This document shows positions 1 to 7,940 of a DNA stretch of 64,000 nucleotides, in pieces (position 1 is the first letter of the stretch; the number at the start of each line of letters is the position of its first letter). Source of the stretch: Mycobacterium sherrisii (GTDB lineage Bacteria > Actinomycetota > Actinomycetes > Mycobacteriales > Mycobacteriaceae); NCBI RefSeq assembly GCF_002102355.1, contig NZ_LQPT01000081.1, forward strand, positions 62,001-126,000, written 5' to 3'. The position numbers were made by a program, and so were the translations under genes. The notes beneath the pieces were generated by a model. The model was not told the DNA's origin and ran no database searches. It saw nothing but the letters and a program-made list of their open reading frames with translations.

Positions 1-518
1 TAGGTCGAGGCCCCCACCGGCGTCGGCGCGCGCGTCGGGGTGACGACCAGATCCAACCGCATGGATCGCCCCTGCTGATCCTTGCCCACCAGGCTGACGC
101 GATACGTATACGGCAACAATTCGCCGTCGCCGTCACGACAGGTCGTCCACGACGCGGTCCCGGCGCTACTGCGGTAGCTGAGGTCGAGATATCCTGCGGC
201 CATTGTCATTTTGCGCCACGCACCCGGCTGCATGTTCGCGGGAGGCATGTCGTAATCGGTGAACGTCCCGTAGTCGCCGGAATCCAGATCGAACAACGCC
301 ATCGTGTAGAAGTCGGCGACGACGGTGCCCCCGGGCTGGTTCTTGTTGAAGATGGTCAGGAAGGCGAGCGACCGGTCGCTCTGGACGGCTTGCAATTGCC
401 CGGCGATGAACCAGGTATCCGACTCCTGGTCGGGATGCTCACCCTCGGCGGCGGGGAAATCCAGCTGGCTGTCCCCGGGCACCAAGTGAAACGGGTAACT
501 GCGCCAATCGTTTCTCAT
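1..518 (-). CDS. Lipocalin-like (CrtC/AttH-type) protein, C-terminus cut by window edge
   Basis: The reading frame begins at an ATG at 518 and is open to the window start, so only about the first 172 residues are visible. The translation begins MRNDWRSYPFHLVPGDSQLD and contains blocks such as DTWFIAGQLQA and GDYGTFTDYDMPP. These are typical of the lipocalin-like domain of the hydroxyneurosporene synthase (CrtC)/AttH family, whose mycobacterial members are uncharacterised. No signal peptide is visible. It diverges from the aldehyde dehydrogenase at 618, sharing a 99-bp promoter region with a CTA-N3-TAG dyad. The family call is from recognised blocks only. The function is unknown; a role on a hydrophobic substrate is an inference. 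Confidence 0.6.
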   Translation of the reverse strand, partial: MRNDWRSYPFHLVPGDSQLDFPAAEGEHPDQESDTWFIAGQLQAVQSDRSLAFLTIFNKNQPGGTVVADFYTMALFDLDSGDYGTFTDYDMPPANMQPGAWRKMTMAAGYLDLSYRSSAGTASWTTCRDGDGELLPYTYRVSLVGKDQQGRSMRLDLVVTPTRAPTPVGAST

Positions 519-554
519 GTCGGCTTCCTTGCCACGGCGCCATCATGCTTTTTT

Positions 555-567
555 CGCTATGTTAGCG
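555..567. promoter_or_regulatory. CTA-N3-TAG dyad, site 1 of 5
   Basis: The sequence CGCTATGTTAGCG is a perfect inverted repeat with 5-bp arms and a 3-bp centre. It lies between the divergent lipocalin-like gene and the aldehyde dehydrogenase gene. It contains TATGTT, which could also serve as a -10 hexamer for the plus-strand gene. The same core recurs at 10392, 12925 and 32759, with an imperfect copy at 6442. Confidence 0.5.
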
Positions 568-617
568 TCAACAGCGTTACGGTCACGGCCTCAATTCCTC
601 CGTAAGGAAGTGCCCCG

Positions 618-2102
618 ATGCCAGACAATTCCGACCATCGGACCTACAACGAAGTTTTCATCGGGGGGCACTGGCGCAAGCCCGCAAACCCACAACAGCT
701 GTCCGTGATCTCGCCGCACTCCGAGGAGCCGGTCGGCCACGTCCAGGTCGCCGGACCACAGGACGTCGAGGCGGCCGTCGCCGCGGCGCGGCACGCCTTC
801 GACCACGGGCCGTGGCCCCGCATGGCGCATGCCGATCGAATGGCCAAAGTCGAACAGTTGGCCGCGATCTACGGCGGCCACCTCGAGGAGATGGCCGACC
901 TCATCACCGAGGAAATGGGCTCGCCCCGCAGTTTCAGCCGATTGGGTCAAACGGCGGCGGCGGCGACAATCATTCACCTCAACCTGGCGGACGCCCGCAA
1001 GTTCCCCTGGACCGAACGTCGCCAGGGCGTGCTGGGCGAAGTGCACCTGCGCAGGGCGCCGGTCGGCGTGGTCGGGGCGATCGTGCCGTGGAACGTTCCG
1101 CAGTTCTTGATCATGCCCAAGCTGATCCCCGCGTTGATCGCCGGCTGCCCGGTCATCATCAAACCGGCGCCCGAAACTCCTTTGGACGCTTTGTGGTTGG
1201 CGGAGATGATCGAGCAGCTCGACCTGCCCGAAGGCGTGGTGTCGGTGCTGCCGGGCGGACCCGAGATCGGCGAGGCGCTGGTACGCCATCCCGGCGTGGA
1301 CAAGATCGCCTTCACCGGTTCCAGCGCGGTAGGACGCCGCATCGCCATGCTGTGCGGGGAGCAGCTCAAACGGGTGAGCCTGGAGTTGGGCGGCAAGTCC
1401 GCGGCGATCATCCTCGACGACGCCGACATCGACAAGACCGTTGCCGGGCTGAAGTCGGCCGGGCTGATGAATAACGGTCAGGCATGCGTGGCCCAGACCC
1501 GGATCCTGGTCAGCGACAAGCGTCATGACGACGTCGTCGACGCGCTGGCCGGCATGATGTCGTCGCTGACTGTCGGCGACCCGGCCGACGAAGCCACCGA
1601 TGTCGGGCCGCTGGTGGCACAGCGACAGCAGCGACGGGTTCAGGATTACATCAGGTCCGGTCAGAGCGAGGGCGCCCGCGTCGTGGTCGGCGGCCTCAAT
1701 ACCGCTCAAGACAGTCCGACCGATCGCGGTTGGTATGTGCGGCCAACGCTTTTCGCCGATGCCACCAACGACATGCGCATCGCCCGGGAGGAGATTTTCG
1801 GGCCGGTACTGACGGTGCTGCGCTATCGCGACGAAGCCGACGCGATCCGGATTGCCAACGACACCGACTACGGTCTGGCCGGATCGGTGTGGACCTCCGA
1901 CATCGCCCACGGCCTGGAGGTGGCGGCGGGCGTGCGCACCGGTACCTACGGCATCAACATGTATACCCTGGACATCGGCGCCCCGTTCGGCGGCTTCAAG
2001 CAATCCGGCCTCGGCCGCGAATTCGGCCCGGAAGGCCTCGAGGAGTACGTCGAGCTTCAGACCCTAGTGTGCCGGGGGCAACTGCCGCCGCTAGCCGATT
2101 GA
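618..2102 (+). CDS. Aldehyde dehydrogenase family protein
   Basis: This 494-residue protein has the full NAD(P)-dependent aldehyde dehydrogenase fold and would oxidise an aldehyde to a carboxylate. The catalytic glutamate is in the LELGGKS block (E256) and the nucleophile is C290 in NNGQACVA. The EIFGPVL and GGFKQSGLGRE blocks of the C-terminal half are also present. The length matches the family norm of 480-500. The ATG is preceded by TAAGGAAG at about 8 nt. It stands alone on the plus strand behind a CTA-N3-TAG dyad. In this setting it may oxidise an aldehyde made by a P450 or alcohol dehydrogenase of the cluster, which is an inference. Confidence 0.9.
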   Translation: MPDNSDHRTYNEVFIGGHWRKPANPQQLSVISPHSEEPVGHVQVAGPQDVEAAVAAARHAFDHGPWPRMAHADRMAKVEQLAAIYGGHLEEMADLITEEMGSPRSFSRLGQTAAAATIIHLNLADARKFPWTERRQGVLGEVHLRRAPVGVVGAIVPWNVPQFLIMPKLIPALIAGCPVIIKPAPETPLDALWLAEMIEQLDLPEGVVSVLPGGPEIGEALVRHPGVDKIAFTGSSAVGRRIAMLCGEQLKRVSLELGGKSAAIILDDADIDKTVAGLKSAGLMNNGQACVAQTRILVSDKRHDDVVDALAGMMSSLTVGDPADEATDVGPLVAQRQQRRVQDYIRSGQSEGARVVVGGLNTAQDSPTDRGWYVRPTLFADATNDMRIAREEIFGPVLTVLRYRDEADAIRIANDTDYGLAGSVWTSDIAHGLEVAAGVRTGTYGINMYTLDIGAPFGGFKQSGLGREFGPEGLEEYVELQTLVCRGQLPPLAD

Positions 2103-2249
2103 GTTGCGCCAGCACGGGTCACGGCCGAGGCGCGCGAGCTGCCGTGCCTGTACCCCTCGCATGGGCTGCACCGCTGCCAGTTGCCCTCGGCCGAGGCAAC
2201 CGCCTCGCCGAAGTGCCGACACACCCTCAGATGCAGTTCTGCTGCGCCG

Positions 2250-2696
2250 TCAACCGCTTTCCGGCACCTGCAACGTGAGCTCGACCGGGCAACACAGGAC
2301 GCCATGCTGGTTGGTCACTTCGATCGTGATGTCGACGAGACAGCGCGGCGGGTCGACGGACGTGTCACGACGCTTGGCCACAGCACGGCCCCGCCCGATC
2401 ATCGTGTCGCCGGCATAGATGGAGCCGGCGAGCCGCAGCGAGCGGCGCACCACGCGGCTGCGCGGCCCGGCCCAGTCGGTGGCGACTCGGTCAGCGAACC
2501 CGGCGAGATGCATCGTGTTAACGTAAATCGTTGAGTTGCCTTGCTTTTGGGCGTACTCCGGATCGAAGTGACCGGGAAAATAGTCCCACGTCGCTCCGGC
2601 GTTCTCCACCACCCGCTGGTAGCTGATCTCGTCGACGACTTCGGGTAGCGCCGCGGGAACGGTGATCTCGTTCCAATTCAATTCCGCGGCCGTCAT
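2250..2696 (-). CDS. MaoC-like hotdog (de)hydratase subunit
   Basis: This 148-residue protein starts at an ATG that overlaps the stop of the upstream gene (ATGA). The block WDYFPGHFDPEYA resembles the hydratase-2 motif of MaoC enoyl-CoA hydratases, keeping the His and Asp. The following NTMHLAGFADR block also fits the single hotdog fold. MaoC half-proteins work as heterodimers in mycobacterial sterol catabolism, and the overlapped partner encoded at 2693-3271 is the other half. The pair likely hydrates an unsaturated acyl-CoA. A longer in-frame extension upstream is rejected because it only shadows the neighbour. Confidence 0.75.
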   Translation of the reverse strand: MTAAELNWNEITVPAALPEVVDEISYQRVVENAGATWDYFPGHFDPEYAQKQGNSTIYVNTMHLAGFADRVATDWAGPRSRVVRRSLRLAGSIYAGDTMIGRGRAVAKRRDTSVDPPRCLVDITIEVTNQHGVLCCPVELTLQVPESG

Positions 2697-3271
2697 GCCG
2701 GCGCCGCCGGGGTGAAGCGGAACAACGTATTTCGCGATCGGGCGACGACGGCACCGTCCTGGCGGCGATACGTCTCCAGCGTCTCGATGAAATGTCCGAC
2801 GCCCAACCGGGTCTGCTTTTCCGGTGACACCGACACCAATTCCTCGACGACGGTGAGAGTATCGCCTTCGACGATGGGTTCCAGGAACTCGACGTCGTTG
2901 GCGGCGTTGATGAACGTGGTGCCCGGCAACGGTACTCGCAGGATCAGCGACGCGGCGGGCGGCCGGCCGCCGGGCTGCCACGGCGGCGGGATCAGCCATC
3001 CCATCAACAGCGCCGGCGGCGCCAGCAAACCACCCCACTGTCGGCGGGCGAACTCGGTGTCCCAATAGGAGCGATTGCCGTCGTGAATCATCGCAGCGAA
3101 CAGCTGGATCCGCGCACCGCTGACCGGTGTTGCCGCGGTGCGCGCTTCGCTGACCGCGCCGACCATCTGCAGCGCGTCCTCGTACGTGCCGAACGCTAAT
3201 TGATAGCTGAGGTCGGGATCCACGTATCGGTGCCGCTCACATGACGAGTGGGTGCCGGCTCGGCACCGCAT
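2693..3271 (-). CDS. MaoC-like N-terminal-domain (FAS1-type dehydratase) subunit
   Basis: This protein of about 192 residues has the FAS1/MaoC N-terminal dehydratase layout: a SYQLAFGTYEDALQ region, a QWGGLLAPPALLMGWLIPPP block, then GDTLTVVEELVSVSPEKQTRLG and a carboxy-terminal FRFTPA. Its stop overlaps the start of the second MaoC gene by 4 nt, supporting a heterodimeric hydratase. The start is uncertain. The ATG at 3271 gives a 35-nt overlap with the gene upstream, while a GTG at 3223 would leave a 13-nt gap and give 176 residues. Neither has a strong ribosome-binding site. Confidence 0.75.
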   Translation of the reverse strand: MRCRAGTHSSCERHRYVDPDLSYQLAFGTYEDALQMVGAVSEARTAATPVSGARIQLFAAMIHDGNRSYWDTEFARRQWGGLLAPPALLMGWLIPPPWQPGGRPPAASLILRVPLPGTTFINAANDVEFLEPIVEGDTLTVVEELVSVSPEKQTRLGVGHFIETLETYRRQDGAVVARSRNTLFRFTPAAPA

Positions 3272-3662
3272 CCCAAGTGAGGTTGCGGGAAGTGAAGTAC
3301 CAGCCGCCGCGCTCGTAGATCAGTTCGTCGCGGTAGGTCCCGGTCGCCCGCAGCGAGGCGTCGCCGTATGACGAAGCGAAAAGCAGTGCGACACAGCGTT
3401 GTACCGCGTTGACGCCGTCGATGGCGATCTCGTGGTCGACGGTCACCAACCGTTGTCCGTCGCCGCCGTCGAAACCCAGCCGTAGGTCGGTGAACACTTC
3501 GCCGTCCCGGACGAAGTTGGCGCCGGAATGGCGGAATGTACCGATCCAGCGGTCCCGGTCTCCCTCGGCATAGGCGCGATTGTGTCGAGCATTCAGGTTC
3601 AGGATCGCGTCGCGGCCGGTCGCGGCGTTGAGGAACTGTTCTTGTTGGTAGGTCAGTGTCAT
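3237..3662 (-). CDS. SnoaL/NTF2-like protein
   Basis: This 141-residue protein has the small alpha+beta barrel signature of the SnoaL-like/NTF2 family: an N-terminal helix with ARHNRAYAEGDRDRWIGTF, then RDGEVFTDL, then a C-terminal strand series ending YRDELIYERGGWYFTSRNL. Related proteins act as ketosteroid-isomerase-like enzymes or as small subunits of ring-hydroxylating dioxygenases, so the exact role cannot be fixed. It is the first gene of the MaoC pair block and lies 62 nt downstream of the ligase stop on the same strand, which suggests one transcript with the ligase and Rieske genes. Confidence 0.7.
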   Translation of the reverse strand: MTLTYQQEQFLNAATGRDAILNLNARHNRAYAEGDRDRWIGTFRHSGANFVRDGEVFTDLRLGFDGGDGQRLVTVDHEIAIDGVNAVQRCVALLFASSYGDASLRATGTYRDELIYERGGWYFTSRNLTWDAVPSRHPLVM

Positions 3663-3724
3663 CTCTTGCTCGCCAGCCTCTCCCCGAGATGAAAACGAAA
3701 TGAACGACGAACTTTCAAACTAAC

Positions 3725-5290
3725 TTATCTCCTGACCGGGTAGCCATACGTTTCTCGATCCCAGACTTCACCAGTTAACCCCTTGGCCCGCAACAAATCT
3801 TTACGAATCCGTCCGAGAATGTTCTTCGGAAGTTCATTGACCTGCTCAACGTAGCGGGGCACGCAGAAGTACGGCATGCGGGCGGCGCAGAAGTCCAGCA
3901 ACTCGACGCAATCCAGGGTCCCGCCCGGGCGCGGCACCACGACCAGCAGGATGTCGTCCTCGCCCAGTTCACTGGCCACTCCGATCACGGCGGCCTCGGC
4001 AACGGCGGGATGGTCCAGCACGGTGCGTTCGACTTCGACCGAGGAGACGTTCTCCCCGCGCCGGCGCAGCGAATCTTTGATGCGGTCCAGGTAGGTCAGG
4101 TTCTGTTGGGCGTCCAGGCGTCCCAGATCGCCGGTGCGAAACCATTCCGGATGCGGCTGCAGTCGCCCGTCCGCGCCGACGTACCCCTCGCTCATCACGT
4201 GCGGATGCCTGGGTCGGCAAGCGATCTCGCCCACGCTGCCGGCAGGCAGCGGGTTGCCCTCGTCGTCGACAATGCGCACGTCGAAGTCCGGATTCGGCCG
4301 TCCCGACGTTCCCGGGACGCCGTCGTCCGAGACGCCCTGCACCGCGATCGGGAACGCCTCGGTCATGCCATACATCGTGACAATCCGGCAGCCGTAGCGC
4401 TTTTCGATGACGTGATAAGAGCCCGCGTCTATCGGTGCGGCGGAGATGAATCGCAGCGGTAATCGCGCGTCCCGCGGATCGGCGGGCAGGTTCTGCAGCA
4501 TCGACACCATCGCGCCCGCGCCGGCAAACCCGACGGCCCCGTGGGCGCGGACGTCATCCCACACTTCGGCCGGATGAAAGGACTGCGCCAGCACCGTGGT
4601 TGCCCCGAGCAACATCGGGACCAGCACGCTGGGGGCCGCGCTCAGGTGGAACAGCGGCATCGCCGTCCACAGCGCCTCCCCCGGACGCAGCCGCCAGGCC
4701 GCCGCCACGGTCGCAGCGACCGAGAACAGGTAATTCCACGTGGTGGCAACGGCCTTCGACGGGCCGGTGGTACCCGAGGTGTAGAACAGCGCGCCCACCT
4801 CGTCGGGGGCGGCGGGGTCGTCGGCGCCGGACCGGCCGGCGTCGCGCTCGAGGGTGTCGCGCAACGAATCGTCGCGCACCACAACCTGGGTCGCGGAGTC
4901 GAGGCGCGCCGCGACCTCATCGACGCGGCGCAGTAGCCCGGTGTCGGTCACGATGACCTTGGCCCGCGCGAGCCGCAGGGTGTGCAGCAAAAAATCGCCC
5001 TTGTTGGCGGCGTTGACCGCCGCGCTGACGGCGCCGATCCGGGCGGCGCCCAGCCAGAAGTAAACCCATTCCGGACAGGTGGCGGTGAACAGCGCCACGC
5101 CGTCACCGCGCCCCACCCCCAGCGAGGCGAGCAGACGGGCCGCCGCGCAGCTGCGCTGCCGCATCTGCTCGAAGGTCACGGCGATTCCGCCGATCGACAT
5201 CATCACCCGGTCCGGATGCTGGGCCGCCCGCTGGTCCAGGACTGCCGGAACGGTGAACCGGTCGACGCCGAAGGCGGAGGGCCCCGGCAT
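3725..5290 (-). CDS. AMP-dependent acyl-CoA synthetase (FadD-like)
   Basis: This 521-residue adenylate-forming ligase would activate a carboxylic acid to its CoA thioester using ATP. The P-loop TSGTTGPSKA is at residues 171-180. The core motif YGMTEAFPI, the hinge RTGDLGRLD, the RRRGENVSSVEVE block and the C-terminal lysine region LGRIRKDLL are all present. The ATG overlaps the stop of the Rieske gene by one base (TGATG), so the two are translationally coupled. A longer in-frame extension upstream shadows the Rieske gene and is rejected. The substrate is not predictable, but the coupling to a KshA-like oxygenase points to a hydrophobic ring or side-chain acid. Confidence 0.88.
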   Translation of the reverse strand: MPGPSAFGVDRFTVPAVLDQRAAQHPDRVMMSIGGIAVTFEQMRQRSCAAARLLASLGVGRGDGVALFTATCPEWVYFWLGAARIGAVSAAVNAANKGDFLLHTLRLARAKVIVTDTGLLRRVDEVAARLDSATQVVVRDDSLRDTLERDAGRSGADDPAAPDEVGALFYTSGTTGPSKAVATTWNYLFSVAATVAAAWRLRPGEALWTAMPLFHLSAAPSVLVPMLLGATTVLAQSFHPAEVWDDVRAHGAVGFAGAGAMVSMLQNLPADPRDARLPLRFISAAPIDAGSYHVIEKRYGCRIVTMYGMTEAFPIAVQGVSDDGVPGTSGRPNPDFDVRIVDDEGNPLPAGSVGEIACRPRHPHVMSEGYVGADGRLQPHPEWFRTGDLGRLDAQQNLTYLDRIKDSLRRRGENVSSVEVERTVLDHPAVAEAAVIGVASELGEDDILLVVVPRPGGTLDCVELLDFCAARMPYFCVPRYVEQVNELPKNILGRIRKDLLRAKGLTGEVWDRETYGYPVRR

Positions 5291-6399
5291 CAGGCTTTCG
5301 CGGCCGCCGGGTCGGGTGCACCGTCGGCGGTGTACCCAAAGTCGTTGGCGGACGGCTCGGCGCCGGGGTAAAAGCGATGCGCCCACCGTCGCAGGGCCGC
5401 GTAGTCGTGCGCCTCTTCGGGAGCCAGGTTCGGTTTCTCCAAGTACTTCATGTTTTCCCAGGTGAAGAAGTCCTGCTTGATGACTTCTTGCTGCAGCGCC
5501 AAAAACCGGGCGGCGCGTCCGGTCGGCACGTCGCCAGTGTCGCCGGGCTCGCGGACCGAGGCCTGCGTATAGAAGTAGTCGGTGTAGTCCTCGTCGACCG
5601 GTGTCTGCCCGGTGACCTGAACGGTGGCCACCAGTTCGCTGGGAAAGCGAACCACTCCGAGCCCCAGCGAGTAGTTGTCGTAGATGATCTTGGCGTCCAC
5701 CGGGCCGTTCGGCGTCAGCCACGTCTTGGCCCGACCGCCGCCGAAATGGGCGTTGACGCTGGCGTGCAGGTGGTAACCCGACACCTCGAACGACGCCGTG
5801 GTGGCCGGATTGGCGGCCTTGTGCACGTATTGGACGTGGTAGGGGTCGGCGGCGTTTTCGATGATCATCTGGGGATGCACCTTGACCCGGTTGAGCATCT
5901 GGGTGTGCGGATGCAGCGGGTAGTACTCGTTGGTCTCCAGCTCGGGCAGCACCGGCGGCTGCCAGTACGGGGCGCGGCCGTGCCGTTCATGCCAGACCAG
6001 GACGAAGCCGTACCACTCGGTGGTCGGGTAGGTGCGGATGCGAACGTTGTTCTTGCAACCGATCTTGCTGTACGGGATCAACGCGTTGCTGCCGTCGCCG
6101 CGCCACTGCCACCCATGCCAGGGGCAGACGATGTTTTCGTCCTCGACCGTCCCGCCGACCCCCAGGTTTGCACCGAGATGCTGACAGTACGCGTCCAGCA
6201 CGTTGACCTTGCCCGACGCCGTGCGGAACAACACCAACTCTTCGCCGAAGTAGTGCAGGCGTTTGACGTCGCCGGGCCGCACGTCGTCGGCGAAGGCGAC
6301 GATGAACCACCCGGTCGGGAACCGATAGGTGGACAGCGCAATGCCCGACGGTCCGAACTCGCGTTCCGACGGGTCCGGCTCCGAGATCGTGTACGCCAC
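5290..6399 (-). CDS. Rieske 2Fe-2S oxygenase, KshA-like
   Basis: This 369-residue protein is a Rieske non-haem iron oxygenase. The Rieske ligands are C72-x-H74 (YCQHLG) and C92-x2-H95 (CPWHGW). The mononuclear iron site follows in the block ENAADPYHVQYVH, which gives the D-x2-H-x4-H pattern. Size and order match the terminal oxygenase KshA of 3-ketosteroid 9-alpha-hydroxylase. I chose the GTG at 6399 because GGAG lies 5 nt upstream at 6405-6408; a GTG at 6417 lacks such a site. Its electron donor could be a reductase outside the window. It diverges from the P450 at 6502. Confidence 0.88.
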   Translation of the reverse strand: MAYTISEPDPSEREFGPSGIALSTYRFPTGWFIVAFADDVRPGDVKRLHYFGEELVLFRTASGKVNVLDAYCQHLGANLGVGGTVEDENIVCPWHGWQWRGDGSNALIPYSKIGCKNNVRIRTYPTTEWYGFVLVWHERHGRAPYWQPPVLPELETNEYYPLHPHTQMLNRVKVHPQMIIENAADPYHVQYVHKAANPATTASFEVSGYHLHASVNAHFGGGRAKTWLTPNGPVDAKIIYDNYSLGLGVVRFPSELVATVQVTGQTPVDEDYTDYFYTQASVREPGDTGDVPTGRAARFLALQQEVIKQDFFTWENMKYLEKPNLAPEEAHDYAALRRWAHRFYPGAEPSANDFGYTADGAPDPAAAKA

Positions 6400-6441
6400 G
6401 AGAACTCCATTTCTCACGCGGCCGACTAGGGTCTATTTTTA

Positions 6442-6450
6442 CTATTTTAA
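6442..6450. promoter_or_regulatory. CTA-N3-TAG-like dyad, imperfect, site 2 of 5
   Basis: CTATTTTAA lies in the 102-bp divergent region between the Rieske oxygenase and P450 genes and matches the CTA-N3-TAG core except for its last base. The region is strikingly AT-rich for this genome. It could simply be a promoter -10 (TATTTT), and it is listed because of its similarity to the other four sites. Confidence 0.3.
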
Positions 6451-6501
6451 GCATTGAACGTCAACGCGGCGCCGCGCGGCGCCCGGACAGGGGGGTGATG
6501 C

Positions 6502-7737
6502 ATGACGGCAGCTGCAGTGGATCTGTCCGACTTCGCCCTGTGGCGAAACGGCTTCCCCGACGACGTGTTCGCCGAATTGCGCTCGGCCAGGCCGCTTTTC
6601 CGGCACGACCTGACCCCCGGTGTGGCCGAGACCGTGCACCGGGATTTCTGGGTGGCGACCAAGCACCGGCACGCCGTGCGGCTGCACCGCGACACCGAGT
6701 CGTTCACCGCCGCCGACGGCCCGCTCATCGGGCCGGTCGCCATGTTCTCGGCGTCCCCGACGATCATCACGTTGGACCCGCCGGAGCTCAACAAGCGCCG
6801 CAAGCTGATCTCGAACGCCTTCAACCCGCGTGCGATCGCCAAGCTGGAAGACGGCATCCGGGCGCGGGCGGCGCGAATGATCGACAACCTGTTGTCCCGG
6901 GGCGGCGGTGACTGGATCAACGACGTGGCCGACGCGCTGCCGATGACGGTCATCGGCGACATCATCGGCATTCCGGACGAGGACCGGCCGCGAATATTCG
7001 ACATCTTCGACCGCATCCTCAAGGCGGCGCCCGACTCACGCCCGGGCGAACGAGTGGAACTCGACTTGTTTGCCTCGGTTTTCGGTTATGCGATGGAGCT
7101 CACCGCCGAAAAGCGTCGCAATCCCACCGACGACATCTGGAGCACCCTGGCCACCGCGGAGATCACCGGTGATGACGGCCAGCAGTTCCGGCTGCCCGCC
7201 AACGAACTCGAGTTCTTTTTCTTCGTGCTGGCCTTCGCCGGCAGCGACACCACCAAGAACGCACTGGCGATCGGGCTGCAGGCGTTCGTCGCCAATCCCG
7301 AACAGATGCAACGGTATCGCGACCGGGAAGCGCTGCGGCCCAGCGCTGTCGAGGAGGTACTGCGATGGGCATCGCCGGTCGCTTATTGGACGCGCACCGC
7401 GAAGGTGGACGTGGACATAGACGGCCAGCAGATCAGGCGGGGCGAACGGGTGGTGTCGATGCTGCGTTCGGCCAACCGCGACGAGGAGGTCTTCGCCTCC
7501 CCGTTCACCTTTGACATTGGGCGCCAACCCAATCCGCATGTCGCCTTCGGTGGTGGCGGGCCACACCACTGTCTGGGTGCGATGCTGGCCCGCGCGGAAT
7601 TGCGTGCGGTGCTCGACGAGTTGTTGTTGCGCTGCGACCGAATCGAGATCGGGCCCGCCCGAGTGTCGCACCCGAATTTGACCACCAACATGTCGATTTA
7701 CGACGAGATGGCGATATCGGTCACGCCGCGCCGCTGA
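6502..7737 (+). CDS. Cytochrome P450
   Basis: This 411-residue soluble bacterial P450 has the oxygen-activating I-helix block AFAGSDTT (residues 244-251), the ExxR pair E285/R288 and the haem-binding block FGGGGPHHCLG with ligand C357. It would hydroxylate a hydrophobic substrate. The PHVAFGGGG... segment resembles steroid side-chain P450s of the CYP125 type, but I cannot assign a subfamily. An AG-rich site (AGGGGGG) precedes the ATG. It converges with a ferredoxin gene that ends one base after its stop; that ferredoxin is a plausible redox partner. It diverges from the KshA-like gene. Confidence 0.9.
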   Translation: MTAAAVDLSDFALWRNGFPDDVFAELRSARPLFRHDLTPGVAETVHRDFWVATKHRHAVRLHRDTESFTAADGPLIGPVAMFSASPTIITLDPPELNKRRKLISNAFNPRAIAKLEDGIRARAARMIDNLLSRGGGDWINDVADALPMTVIGDIIGIPDEDRPRIFDIFDRILKAAPDSRPGERVELDLFASVFGYAMELTAEKRRNPTDDIWSTLATAEITGDDGQQFRLPANELEFFFFVLAFAGSDTTKNALAIGLQAFVANPEQMQRYRDREALRPSAVEEVLRWASPVAYWTRTAKVDVDIDGQQIRRGERVVSMLRSANRDEEVFASPFTFDIGRQPNPHVAFGGGGPHHCLGAMLARAELRAVLDELLLRCDRIEIGPARVSHPNLTTNMSIYDEMAISVTPRR

Positions 7738-7738
7738 C

Positions 7739-7930
7739 TTAGTCCTGCAACCGCAAGGCGGCCTTCGGACATTGATCCACCGCGGCGCGAACGTCGATCT
7801 CCAGCCGCGCCGGCACCGGGCCGGCCGCGATCTGCACCACGTCCATTTCGCCCAGCTCGAACACCTCCGGGGCCAGCGATTCGCAAAACCCGTTGGCCTC
7901 ACACAGGGTTTCGTCGACGATTACACGCAT
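7739..7930 (-). CDS. [3Fe-4S] ferredoxin, P450-type
   Basis: This 63-residue protein has the spacing of actinobacterial 3Fe-4S ferredoxins that feed P450s: C9-x5-C15 in CEANGFC and C54 in QCPKAAL, with the usual APEVFEL segment between. The canonical second cysteine of 4Fe-4S ferredoxins is absent, as expected for the 3Fe-4S type. GGAGG precedes the ATG at about 6 nt. It is cotranscribed with the CoA-transferase upstream (10-nt gap) and converges with the P450. Confidence 0.9.
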   Translation of the reverse strand: MRVIVDETLCEANGFCESLAPEVFELGEMDVVQIAAGPVPARLEIDVRAAVDQCPKAALRLQD

Positions 7931-7940
7931 CAGCTGCCTC

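Noticed and set aside
591-2003. A 470-codon minus-strand open frame opposite the aldehyde dehydrogenase.
   Set aside because: The composition is Arg/Gly/His-rich as in antisense high-GC DNA, there is no domain, and the plus-strand gene is complete.
2103-2249. A possible gene remnant between the aldehyde dehydrogenase and MaoC genes.
   Set aside because: No frame shows a recognisable protein and no repeat or structure is clear.
5377-6429. A 350-codon plus-strand open frame opposite the Rieske gene.
   Set aside because: It is antisense to a complete Rieske oxygenase with all ligands and has no recognisable motif.
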